A DNA stretch of 10,669 nucleotides from Porticoccaceae bacterium (GTDB lineage Bacteria > Pseudomonadota > Gammaproteobacteria > Pseudomonadales > Porticoccaceae). Of the stretch, positions 1-6,315 are shown in pieces (within the stretch, counting starts at the first letter, position 1; each line of letters opens with the position of its first letter). The notes beneath the pieces are model-generated. The model was given only the letters and a program-made list of their open reading frames with translations, ran no database searches and had not been told where the DNA came from. Made by a program: the position numbers and the translations under genes. The stretch covers positions 1-10,669 of the forward strand of contig JAFMBU010000047.1 in NCBI GenBank assembly GCA_017858295.1, read 5' to 3'.

Positions 1-59
1 GCAGCAATTTCAGAGATCGGTTGGCTGGTGGCACTGCGCGCTATTTGAATATCACTCAT
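1..59 (-). CDS. fhs: Formate--tetrahydrofolate ligase, N-terminal fragment (gene runs off the left edge)
   Basis: Read on the minus strand from an ATG at 59-57, the sequence gives 19 residues beginning MSDIQIARSATSQPISEIA and then leaves the window. This matches the usual start of Fhs, where a 'DIEIA..A...PI.EIA' pattern precedes the catalytic core. Fhs is a cytoplasmic enzyme that interconverts formate plus THF plus ATP with 10-formyl-THF plus ADP. A GGAGT ribosome-binding site lies at 72-68 (minus strand), 8 bases before the start, which supports this start codon. The gene is divergent from the demethylation cluster, with 270 bases between the start codons. In that context it would handle C1 units released from methylated amines. 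Only the N-terminus is visible, so the identity rests on a short but characteristic match. Confidence 0.8.
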   Translation of the reverse strand, partial: MSDIQIARSATSQPISEIA

Positions 60-67
60 TGGGTCTT

Positions 68-72
68 ACTCC
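68..72 (-). promoter_or_regulatory. Ribosome-binding site of the divergent fhs gene
   Basis: GGAGT on the minus strand, 8 bases upstream of the ATG at 59-57. It decides the fhs start. A TTGACA hexamer also occurs on this strand at 86-81, but it is too close to the start codon to act as a -35 box for this gene. Confidence 0.6.
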
Positions 73-120
73 GTTAATTGTGTCAATAACACTGCCTGGT
101 AAGACTGTCTCATTTTGGCG

Positions 121-161
121 GCATCACTGTTCCAGACATCTTCCTTAAACAGCCGTGATGC
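121..161. repeat. Bulged inverted repeat in the divergent region
   Basis: GCATCAC at 121-127 is perfectly complementary to GTGATGC at 155-161. Pairing continues with TGTT (128-131) against AACA (148-151) if a three-base GCC bulge (152-154) is allowed. The loop is 16 bases. No U-tract follows, so it is not an intrinsic terminator. It could be an operator with 7-base half-sites whose centres are 34 bases apart, or a leader hairpin of an fhs or cluster transcript that starts upstream. Confidence 0.4.
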
Positions 162-303
162 TGGGGTTCTGGGACCGGCTTATGCTGTTCTAAAAACGAC
201 TCTAGGTCAAGCGGGGCAAGCCTTTTACGCCATGGCGCTGGAAGGCATATGGCAGTCGTATTTGCGCCTTGGCAGCTTAGCCCTGAGGTTTAAACTGAAA
301 AAT

Positions 304-309
304 TATACT
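304..309 (+). promoter_or_regulatory. Possible -10 box for the demethylation cluster
   Basis: TATACT matches the sigma-70 -10 consensus in five of six positions, in an AT-rich stretch (300-316) just before the first gene. No good -35 box lies 16-18 bases upstream, where the sequence is CCCTGA or similar. A start site near 316 would leave a leader of only about 14 bases. An activator-dependent promoter is possible. Confidence 0.3.
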
Positions 310-329
310 AATTAATTAGGCTTTGAAAG

Positions 330-2849
330 ATGGCTATGAAGACAAGTGCAAAAGTAGTGGTCGTTGGCGGCGGCGTGGTGGGTGTCAGCACTCTTTATCA
401 TCTCGCCAAAAAGGGCTGGACCGACGTGGTATTGGTTGAGCGCAAAGAGCTGACATCCGGTTCTACTTGGCATGCTGCAGGCCTATTGCCGCTATTTAAT
501 ATGAGCTACTCGGTGGGTAAGTTGCACCAGTACTCAGTGGACTTTTATCACGAGCTGGAAAAAGAGACCGGGCAAAATGTCGGTTTCAGTGTGGTGTCGA
601 ATATTCGCTTGGCGTCAAATGAAGATCGAATGGATGAGTACAGGTACTACTCAGGGGTCGCCCAGACCGTGGGTGTGGAAGTTAATTTCTTAACCCCGGA
701 ACAGGTTAAAGAAGTCTGGCCTCTGGCTAACCTAGATGGCGTTATTGGTGCCATACAGCATCCAGATGACGGCTATATTCAGGCCGCGGATCTGACTATG
801 GCGCTGGCCAAAGGAGCCCGTTCTCGGGGTGCCGAGATCTATCGCAATACAGCTGTGCTGGACCTTGAGCAGCAGGCCGATGATAGCTGGATTGTTAAAA
901 CTGACAAAGGTGATATTCACTGTGAGCATGTGGTCTGCTGCACCGGTAACTTTGCCCGCAAGACCGGCGAGATGGTGGGGCTGGATATTCCCGTTATTCC
1001 GGTAGAGCACCAGTATATAGTCACTGATCCACATCCTGATATTTTGGCGCGCAAAGCCCAAGGGCTTCCTGAACAAGCTGTGCTGCGCGATTCTGACGCG
1101 GGCTATTATCTGCGTGAAGAGGCGGGCGGATTTATTCTCGGCCCCTACGAAGAAAATGCCCCCTGCTGTTATGTGGACGGACCCAGCGAGCATTCTGAAT
1201 ACGAGCTTTTCAATGGCGATCTCGATCGCCTGATGCCCCATATTGAAGCCTGTATGACCCGGGTTCCAGGCTTTGCTGATGTGGGCATCAAAACCGTTTA
1301 CAACGGTGCCATTGCCTATACCCCTGATGGCAATCCTATAGTCGGCCCAGCTTGGGGCTTAAAAAACTTCTGGCTCAACGAAGGCCATAGTTTCGGTATT
1401 ACCGCTGCCGGCGGTGCCGGTTGGCAGTTGGCGGAATGGATTATCGACGGTGAACCAACGGTGGATATGATGGGTGTTGATCCCCGTCGTTTTGGGCCCT
1501 ATGCCAGCCGTGGTTACCTGCGCAGTAAAAACGAAGAAGCCTATGACCATGTGTTTAAAAACCACTACCCAGATGAAGAGCGCGGTGCCGCTCGACCGCT
1601 GAAAACCGCCCCCTGTTACGACCGCATGAAAGAGCTGGGTGCAGTGTTTGGCTCTGTCTATGGCTGGGAGCGACCTAACTGGTTTGCCCCTCCGGGTTAT
1701 TCTCTCTCTGATGAGGACTTGGATAAGTCGGATACCCTGTGGAACAAAAATCACTCAAAAGCGCTAGCCGATGGTCGTATTGTGGAAAAGAACTCTTTCC
1801 GTCGCTCTAACTACTTTGATTTTGTCGCTGAGGAATGTCGCCATGTGAATCAGCATGTTGGAGTTCTCGATATGTCGGCTTTCTCCAAAGCCACAGTCAC
1901 AGGTCATGGCTCAGAAGCTTGGCTAAATAGTATCGTTGCCAACAATATTCCCAAAGCCATTGGGCGTATTGGTCTCTGCCATATGCTCTCTAAAAACGGC
2001 GGCGTGCGAGCCGAATTCACCATCTACAAGCGCGCTAAAAACAGTTATTACTTGGTCTTTGCTGGCGCACAAGAGCGCCATGACTGGGACTATTTGACCA
2101 AGCTGGCGCCGCGGGATGGCTCGGTCAATCTGCAGAAAATCACCACTCAGATGGGGGTCCTGGTAGTTGCTGGTCCGAAATCTCGGCAGTTGCTGCAAAA
2201 GCTCACTGACACTGATATGTCTAACGACAACTTCAAGTGGCTCACTGGCAAGTCGATTAATGTCGGCTATGCCCAGGCTGAAGCGCTGCGGGTTAACTTT
2301 GTCGGCGAGCTGGGCTGGGAGCTGCACCATCCCATTGAGATGCAAAACTACATATTCGATGAGCTGATGAAGGCGGGCGCTGAATTCAATATCAAACCCT
2401 TCGGTATTCGCGCCATGGACAGCATGCGCATTGAAAAATCCTACCGTTTGATTCCCCGTGAAATGTCCATCGAATATTCGGCCCTGGAATCGGGCTTAGA
2501 GCGCTTTGTAAAACTGGATAAAGAGTGCGACTTTGTCGGTAAGCAAGCTCTGACTGCTTGGCAACAGCGCGGCTTTGAAAATTGCTTTGCCACCTTGGAA
2601 GTTCATGGGGTTACTGATGCCGATGCCCGAGGGTCTGAGGGCCTCTATAAAGACGGCCAATTAATTGGTCGGGCTACCTCTGGAGGCTTTGGTTTTCGCA
2701 CTAACAAGTCTCTGGCCCTGGGGTTGGTCAAAACCCCTTACGCTGCTGTAGGTACCGAATTAGAGATTGAAATACTGGGCCAGCGCTATCCAGTGACAGT
2801 GATCGAGGAGTCTCCATTTGACAGCGAAAATAGCTGTTTAAGAAGCTAG
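330..2849 (+). CDS. Dimethylglycine/sarcosine dehydrogenase-like flavoprotein fused to a GcvT (aminomethyltransferase) domain
   Basis: An 839-residue protein with the full architecture of the dimethylglycine/sarcosine dehydrogenase family. The family oxidatively demethylates N-methylated amino acids and passes the released C1 unit to THF as 5,10-methylene-THF. The DAO-type FAD domain spans about residues 7-370, with the dinucleotide motif GGGVVG at 13-18 and the ribose-binding acid E37. STWHAAG at 45-51 carries H48, aligned with the histidine that binds FAD covalently in mammalian DMGDH. A linker (FAO_M-like, about 372-430) leads to the GCV_T domain (about 430-728, with GELGWEL at 659-665) and the GCV_T C-terminal barrel (about 735-828). 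Length and order match mammalian DMGDH without its mitochondrial peptide. No signal peptide is seen. The start ATG follows a weak AGG/GAAAG site; a second in-frame ATG lies at 336. Next to an MttB-like methyltransferase, dimethylglycine left by glycine betaine demethylation is the natural substrate, but sarcosine or another N-methyl amino acid is possible. Confidence 0.88.
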   Translation: MAMKTSAKVVVVGGGVVGVSTLYHLAKKGWTDVVLVERKELTSGSTWHAAGLLPLFNMSYSVGKLHQYSVDFYHELEKETGQNVGFSVVSNIRLASNEDRMDEYRYYSGVAQTVGVEVNFLTPEQVKEVWPLANLDGVIGAIQHPDDGYIQAADLTMALAKGARSRGAEIYRNTAVLDLEQQADDSWIVKTDKGDIHCEHVVCCTGNFARKTGEMVGLDIPVIPVEHQYIVTDPHPDILARKAQGLPEQAVLRDSDAGYYLREEAGGFILGPYEENAPCCYVDGPSEHSEYELFNGDLDRLMPHIEACMTRVPGFADVGIKTVYNGAIAYTPDGNPIVGPAWGLKNFWLNEGHSFGITAAGGAGWQLAEWIIDGEPTVDMMGVDPRRFGPYASRGYLRSKNEEAYDHVFKNHYPDEERGAARPLKTAPCYDRMKELGAVFGSVYGWERPNWFAPPGYSLSDEDLDKSDTLWNKNHSKALADGRIVEKNSFRRSNYFDFVAEECRHVNQHVGVLDMSAFSKATVTGHGSEAWLNSIVANNIPKAIGRIGLCHMLSKNGGVRAEFTIYKRAKNSYYLVFAGAQERHDWDYLTKLAPRDGSVNLQKITTQMGVLVVAGPKSRQLLQKLTDTDMSNDNFKWLTGKSINVGYAQAEALRVNFVGELGWELHHPIEMQNYIFDELMKAGAEFNIKPFGIRAMDSMRIEKSYRLIPREMSIEYSALESGLERFVKLDKECDFVGKQALTAWQQRGFENCFATLEVHGVTDADARGSEGLYKDGQLIGRATSGGFGFRTNKSLALGLVKTPYAAVGTELEIEILGQRYPVTVIEESPFDSENSCLRS

Positions 2850-2929
2850 TTTTTAGGCGCGTCGTTAACTGATATTTCCGCGTCGTAAAAGCAGATGCGG
2901 CAGTGCTCAAACAGGCACAGACTGCGACC

Positions 2930-2963
2930 AATAAAATTCCCTTAAAGAGAGAATAAAATTCTC
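2930..2963. repeat. Direct repeat and perfect inverted repeat upstream of the MttB-like gene
   Basis: The 10-mer AATAAAATTC occurs at 2930-2939 and again at 2952-2961, 22 bases apart (about two helical turns). The second copy lies inside a perfect inverted repeat, GAGAAT-AAA-ATTCTC, at 2949-2963, ending four bases before the ribosome-binding site. The 130-base gap between the flavoprotein and this gene is the longest inside the cluster. It also holds a bulged GC-rich stem (about 2899-2925) with no U-tract. The layout fits a secondary promoter with an operator, or an RNA hairpin affecting translation. Confidence 0.4.
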
Positions 2964-2967
2964 CAAC

Positions 2968-2974
2968 GGAAGAG
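2968..2974 (+). promoter_or_regulatory. Ribosome-binding site that fixes the MttB-like start
   Basis: GGAAGAG ends five bases before the ATG at 2980. An in-frame GTG at 2974 overlaps this site and so is unlikely to be the start. Confidence 0.6.
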
Positions 2975-2979
2975 TGATT

Positions 2980-4533
2980 ATGACTGAAACAACGGGTCGA
3001 AGAAGAGCGGGTAGAGAAGGTGGTGGTCGCGATGGACGCCGCACAGCTCGCGCCAATGCTGTGGTCAAAGCAGCGCCGTTTATCGAGCGCAAAATTCCCT
3101 ATTTTGAATATCTCAGCGAAGAAAACCTGCAGCTGATTGAAGACAATGCCGATATATTGCTCGAAGAGATCGGCATAGACTTTCTCGATGATCCAGAAGC
3201 TTTGGCAATGTGGGCCGAAGCCGGTGCCGATGTAAAGGGCAGCCGTGTGCATTTCCCCAAGGGCCTCTGCCGTTCGATTATTCAGGGCACAGCTCCGCGA
3301 GAATTTGTTCAGCACGCACGCAACCCAGAGCGCAATGTCATTATCGGTGGCAAGCGTACAGTGTTGGTTCCCGCCTATGGCTCGCCCTTTGTTCATGATA
3401 TAGATAAAGGCCGTCGCTACGCTACCATCGAAGATTTCCAGAATTTCGTCAAACTGGCCTATATGGCCCCGGCAATGCATCACTCCGGCGGCACTATCTG
3501 CGAGCCAGTGGATCTGCCCGTTAACAAACGCCATTTCGATATGATTTACAGTCACTTTAAATACAGTGACAAGCCATTGATGGGTTCCGTGACTCACCAC
3601 GAGCGCGCTCAGGACACAGTGGACATGGCCAAACTGGTGTTTGGCGAGGAATTTGTCGATCAAAACTGTGTGCTTACCAGTCTGATCAATGTCAATTCTC
3701 CCATGACCTACGACGCCACCATGCTCGGCTCTCTCAAGGTCTATGCGCGCAACAATCAGGCCACTGTGATCTCGCCGTTTATTCTTGCTGGCGCCATGTC
3801 GCCGGTAACCACTGCGGGCACTGTGACACAGATATTAGCTGAGGCACTGGCCGGTATCGCCTTTACCCAGCTCTGCCGTCCCGGTGCTCCAGTTATCTTT
3901 GGCACCTTTGCTGCAGCTGTGTCTATGGCCACTGGCGCACCCACCTTTGGTACTCCAGAGCCAAGCCAAGTTATCTATGCCGCTGCAGCTCTGGCTCGTC
4001 GACTGGGCGTGCCTTTTAGAAGTGGTGGTGGACTCACTGGCTCGAAATTACCCGATGCCCAGGCCGCCTATGAAGCGGCCAATACCTTGCAGACCAGTGC
4101 CTTGGCTGGGGTTAACTTTATGTTGCACACCGCCGGTTGGTTAGAAGGTGGTCTGGCTATGGGCTATGAGAAATTTATTATGGACTGCGATCAGGCCAGC
4201 ATGATCTCGGTGCTGCTGTCGGGTATGGATATGTCCGAGAACGGTCAGGCGCTTGATGCGGTCCGCGAAGTGGGTCCCGGCAAACATTACCTCGGCTCAG
4301 CCCACACCCTAAAGAATTTTGAAACCGCATTCTATCGCTCCACTGTAGCTGACAATAATAGCTATGAGCAGTGGCAGGTAGATGGCTCTCTGGATACGGC
4401 GCAGCGGGCCAATATTCTGTGGAAAAATATGCTCAATGAGTATCAGGCCCCGGCATTTGATGTGGCGGTTGATGAGGCTCTAATTGATTTTATGGCGCGG
4501 CGCAAAGGCTCGTTTGCCGACCGCGACTATTAA
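2980..4533 (+). CDS. MttB-superfamily amine:corrinoid methyltransferase without pyrrolysine (glycine betaine methyltransferase-like)
   Basis: A 517-residue protein of the trimethylamine methyltransferase (MTTB) family, cytoplasmic, which transfers a methyl group from an amine to the Co(I) corrinoid of a partner protein. Archaeal MttB carries pyrrolysine read through an in-frame UAG. This frame is open throughout and ends in TAA, so it belongs to the non-pyrrolysine group. Characterised members of that group act on quaternary amines: MtgB on glycine betaine, MtpB on proline betaine, MtcB on carnitine. Visible features are an Arg/Gly-rich N-terminus (8 Arg and 6 Gly in residues 6-24) and then the conserved barrel, with glycine-rich stretches such as FRSGGGLTGSK and a GWLEGGL segment near the C-terminal half. 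The start at 2980 is chosen on the GGAAGAG site. The corrinoid protein gene follows after 38 bases. The upstream DMGDH-like gene favours glycine betaine as substrate, but sequence alone does not prove this. Confidence 0.85.
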   Translation: MTETTGRRRAGREGGGRDGRRTARANAVVKAAPFIERKIPYFEYLSEENLQLIEDNADILLEEIGIDFLDDPEALAMWAEAGADVKGSRVHFPKGLCRSIIQGTAPREFVQHARNPERNVIIGGKRTVLVPAYGSPFVHDIDKGRRYATIEDFQNFVKLAYMAPAMHHSGGTICEPVDLPVNKRHFDMIYSHFKYSDKPLMGSVTHHERAQDTVDMAKLVFGEEFVDQNCVLTSLINVNSPMTYDATMLGSLKVYARNNQATVISPFILAGAMSPVTTAGTVTQILAEALAGIAFTQLCRPGAPVIFGTFAAAVSMATGAPTFGTPEPSQVIYAAAALARRLGVPFRSGGGLTGSKLPDAQAAYEAANTLQTSALAGVNFMLHTAGWLEGGLAMGYEKFIMDCDQASMISVLLSGMDMSENGQALDAVREVGPGKHYLGSAHTLKNFETAFYRSTVADNNSYEQWQVDGSLDTAQRANILWKNMLNEYQAPAFDVAVDEALIDFMARRKGSFADRDY

Positions 4534-4571
4534 ACACGACTAACAAGCACGATTGTTAAGGAACAAACCCT

Positions 4572-5270
4572 ATGTCAGAAGAAGACGATATTGTACTAGC
4601 CGAGCTATCTGATGCTGATCTGGTTCTGCAGATGCATGACGATCTCTACGACGGTCTAAAAGAAGAAATCGAAGAGGGTACACAGATCCTGCTGGATAGA
4701 GGCTGGTCCCCTGAGCGTGTCTTAGGTGAAGCGCTGGTAGATGGTATGACCGTGGTCGGTGTGGATTTTCGCGACGGCATTTTGTTTGTCCCTGAGGTGC
4801 TGCTGGCGGCCAACTCCATGAAAGGCGGCATGTCGATTCTCAAGCCACTGTTAGCCGAGACTGGCGCTAAGCCGGTGGGCACCATGGTGATTGGCACGGT
4901 AAAAGGGGATATCCACGATATCGGCAAGAACCTAGTGGCGATGATGATGGAAGGGGCTGGCTTCGAAGTGCATGATATGGGTATCAACAACAGCGTTGAA
5001 GAATACATAGCTGCGCTTGAGCGTCACAAACCTGATATCTTGGGCATGTCTGCTCTATTGACCACCACTATGCCGTACATGAAAGTGGTGATTGACGCGC
5101 TCAAAGATCAAGGGCTGCGAGATAAATATATAGTCATGGTTGGTGGCGCGCCCCTCAATGAAGAATTTGGTATCGCAGTGGGCGCTGATGCCTACTGCCG
5201 TGACGCAGCGGATGCGGCGACTACCGCGATTAGATTGGTTCAGGAACGCAGAGCCCTAGAGACTGCCTGA
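4572..5270 (+). CDS. Corrinoid (B12)-binding methyl carrier protein, MttC/MtgC-like
   Basis: A 232-residue cytoplasmic corrinoid protein, the usual length of MtmC/MttC/MtgC. An N-terminal helical cap (B12-binding_2, about residues 15-98) precedes a Rossmann-type B12 domain (about 103-225). The base-off/His-on motif DIHDIG sits at 113-118, with H115 as the lower cobalt ligand. The S160-A-L162 and G191-G192 signatures of cobalamin domains are also present. It would carry the methyl group from the MttB-like enzyme to the pterin-binding methyltransferase at 7781-8674. The first 36 residues are strikingly acidic: 14 Asp/Glu against one Lys. AAGGAAC at 4558-4564 is a good ribosome-binding site for the ATG. 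Its TGA overlaps the next gene's ATG by one base, indicating translational coupling. Confidence 0.92.
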   Translation: MSEEDDIVLAELSDADLVLQMHDDLYDGLKEEIEEGTQILLDRGWSPERVLGEALVDGMTVVGVDFRDGILFVPEVLLAANSMKGGMSILKPLLAETGAKPVGTMVIGTVKGDIHDIGKNLVAMMMEGAGFEVHDMGINNSVEEYIAALERHKPDILGMSALLTTTMPYMKVVIDALKDQGLRDKYIVMVGGAPLNEEFGIAVGADAYCRDAADAATTAIRLVQERRALETA

Positions 5271-5890
5271 TGACTGATGTCAGCTCCCCGGCAAAGTTAT
5301 TAGTGATTGCCTGTGGAGCCCTGGCTCGAGAGATTGTCTGGCTGCAACAGCTCAATGACTGGCGCCAAATAGACCTGCAATGTCTGGATGCCGAGTTGCA
5401 TAACAGGCCCAAGTTAATAGCGGGTAAATTGCGCGAAAAAATTAACCAAAATCGCAGCCAGTATCAGCATATTTTTGTCGCCTATGGGGATTGCGGTAGC
5501 GGCGGTGAGATTGATCGAGTGTTGGCCGAGGCCGGCGGCTCTGTAGAGCGACTGCCCGGTGCACACTGCTATTCCTTTTATGCCGGTGAAGCGCGTTTTA
5601 CTGAGATTGCAGCCCGGGAACTGGGTACGTTTTACCTCACCGACTTTTTGGTTGAGCATTTTGATCGTCTAGTGGTCAAGGGCCTAAAGTTGGATAAGCA
5701 TCCGCAGTTGCGGGATCAGTACTTTGCTCACTACAGGTTAGTCGTCTATCTGTCCCAGCGCGAGGATGCGCAATTGCTGGAAAAAGCCAAAGCGGCTGCA
5801 GAATTTTTAGGGTTGGAATTTCGCCATGAACCTAGTGGTTATGGCGACTTGGAAAATGGTCTTCGCGAACAGATTGTGAAGATGATATAA
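5270..5890 (+). CDS. DUF1638 family protein, function unknown
   Basis: A 206-residue soluble protein that I recognise as DUF1638. It has no signal peptide or membrane segment. Candidate metal- or cofactor-binding positions are C15 in IACGAL, C75 in YGDCG, and H99-C100 in the GAHCYSF segment. A C-terminal half follows with several His residues (HFD, KHPQL, FAHYR). The start overlaps the stop of the corrinoid protein gene by one base (TGATG), so the two are probably made together. As I recall, members often sit in corrinoid methyltransferase clusters; that cannot be checked here. A role in corrinoid loading, protein maturation or metal delivery is inference from position only. The gene ends just before the tandem repeat. 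Confidence 0.8.
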   Translation: MTDVSSPAKLLVIACGALAREIVWLQQLNDWRQIDLQCLDAELHNRPKLIAGKLREKINQNRSQYQHIFVAYGDCGSGGEIDRVLAEAGGSVERLPGAHCYSFYAGEARFTEIAARELGTFYLTDFLVEHFDRLVVKGLKLDKHPQLRDQYFAHYRLVVYLSQREDAQLLEKAKAAAEFLGLEFRHEPSGYGDLENGLREQIVKMI

Positions 5891-5895
5891 GAACA

Positions 5896-6000
5896 AAAAG
5901 AGCCCGTAAAAAGAGCTCGTAGAAAAGAGCTCGTAGAAAAGAGCTCGTAGAAAAGAGCCCGTAAGTAAAAGAGCCTGTACAAAGAGCCCCTAGAGAGAGC
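5896..6000 (+). repeat. Eight-copy tandem repeat, unit about 14 bases (AAAAGAGCTCGTAG)
   Basis: GAGC recurs at 5900, 5913, 5927, 5941, 5955, 5971, 5984 and 5997, so spacing is 13, 14, 14, 14, 16, 13 and 13 bases. Three copies (5909-5950) are identical and contiguous; the outer ones have drifted. The unit is not a multiple of three and lies between a stop codon and the next start, so it is not coding. The three central copies carry the palindrome GAGCTC (5913-5918, 5927-5932, 5941-5946), so neighbouring copies can pair as 6-bp stems with 8-base loops in RNA. The last copies give GAGAGAG at 5993-5999, the only Shine-Dalgarno-like sequence for the gene at 6007. The array looks like a minisatellite grown by slippage that may tune translation or stability within the transcript. 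Confidence 0.85.
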
Positions 6001-6006
6001 CACCAG

Positions 6007-6315
6007 ATGCAAAAAATCGAAGTATTTTGGCGTGATATCCCAGCTCAGATTCTGGTCAAAAGTGGCCGAGTGCGGGGCAAGGCGCTACTCAGTCATCGCT
6101 TTCAGGCGGCCATAGATCGCGCCGCGATGCGCGCAGGCAAGGGCGGCAGCGACGAGTATTTAGAAGACTGGCGCCGGATCACCAGTTCAATTGAAGGCGA
6201 GGGCAGTCCTCAGGAATTGGCGGAGCAGTTTGCTGAGGCTATCGAGGCCGCCTATTCCGACCTCGACATCAAGGCGCTAGTGGCCAGCAAAGGCCTCAGA
6301 GTAGAGTCCGCGTGA
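6007..6315 (+). CDS. Small protein of the 'virulence factor' family (Virulence_fact), function unknown
   Basis: A 102-residue soluble protein, MQKIEVFWRDIPAQ at its N-terminus, that I assign to the small family labelled 'virulence factor' in Pfam. The name comes from old mutant work and does not describe a toxin; nothing here suggests virulence. It is predicted alpha/beta, with an N-terminal IPAQ strand, an RFQAAIDRAAMRAG helix and an acidic C-terminal helix. No cysteines are present and no metal site is evident. The start follows the tandem repeat, with GAGAGAG seven bases upstream. Its TGA overlaps the GTG start of the MTHFR C-domain gene by four bases, tying it to folate and corrinoid chemistry. 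An accessory or assembly role is inference. Confidence 0.72.
   Translation: MQKIEVFWRDIPAQILVKSGRVRGKALLSHRFQAAIDRAAMRAGKGGSDEYLEDWRRITSSIEGEGSPQELAEQFAEAIEAAYSDLDIKALVASKGLRVESA

Larger units (their letters stand above)
60..329. other. Divergent intergenic region between fhs and the demethylation cluster
   Basis: 270 bases separate the two start codons and should hold both promoters and any shared operator. Visible structure: an AGAC-T-GTCT inverted repeat at 102-110, a bulged hairpin at 121-161, and a 10-base perfect palindrome CGCCATGGCG at 228-237. AAGGC at 242-246 is complementary to GCCTT at 266-270. I see no convincing glycine, cobalamin, SAM or THF riboswitch core. A 66-codon reading frame from a TTG at 115 has no ribosome-binding site and resembles nothing I know, so I treat this stretch as non-coding. 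Confidence 0.5.

Noticed and set aside
115..315. 66-codon plus-strand reading frame upstream of the flavoprotein gene
   Set aside because: It starts with TTG, has no ribosome-binding site, resembles no family I know, and lies in the divergent promoter region with the likely -10 box inside it.
2899..2925. Intrinsic terminator after the flavoprotein gene
   Set aside because: The stem is short and bulged and no U-tract follows, so read-through to the MttB-like gene is more likely.
2974..2979. GTG at 2974 as start of the MttB-like gene
   Set aside because: It overlaps the GGAAGAG ribosome-binding site; the ATG at 2980 has proper spacing.
2728..3663. 311-codon minus-strand reading frame across the flavoprotein end and the MttB-like start
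   Set aside because: It is antisense to two well-identified proteins, and its translation is low-complexity and unlike any family. It is a shadow of the coding strand.
2980..4533. Pyrrolysine-encoding MttB
   Set aside because: No in-frame UAG interrupts the reading frame, and no pylT or pylS-like sequence is visible.
5896..6000. CRISPR array
   Set aside because: Units are about 14 bases and directly contiguous, with no unique spacers.
6007..6315. Role in virulence suggested by the family name
   Set aside because: The name is historical; the gene is locked by overlap into a folate/corrinoid operon and has no secretion signal.
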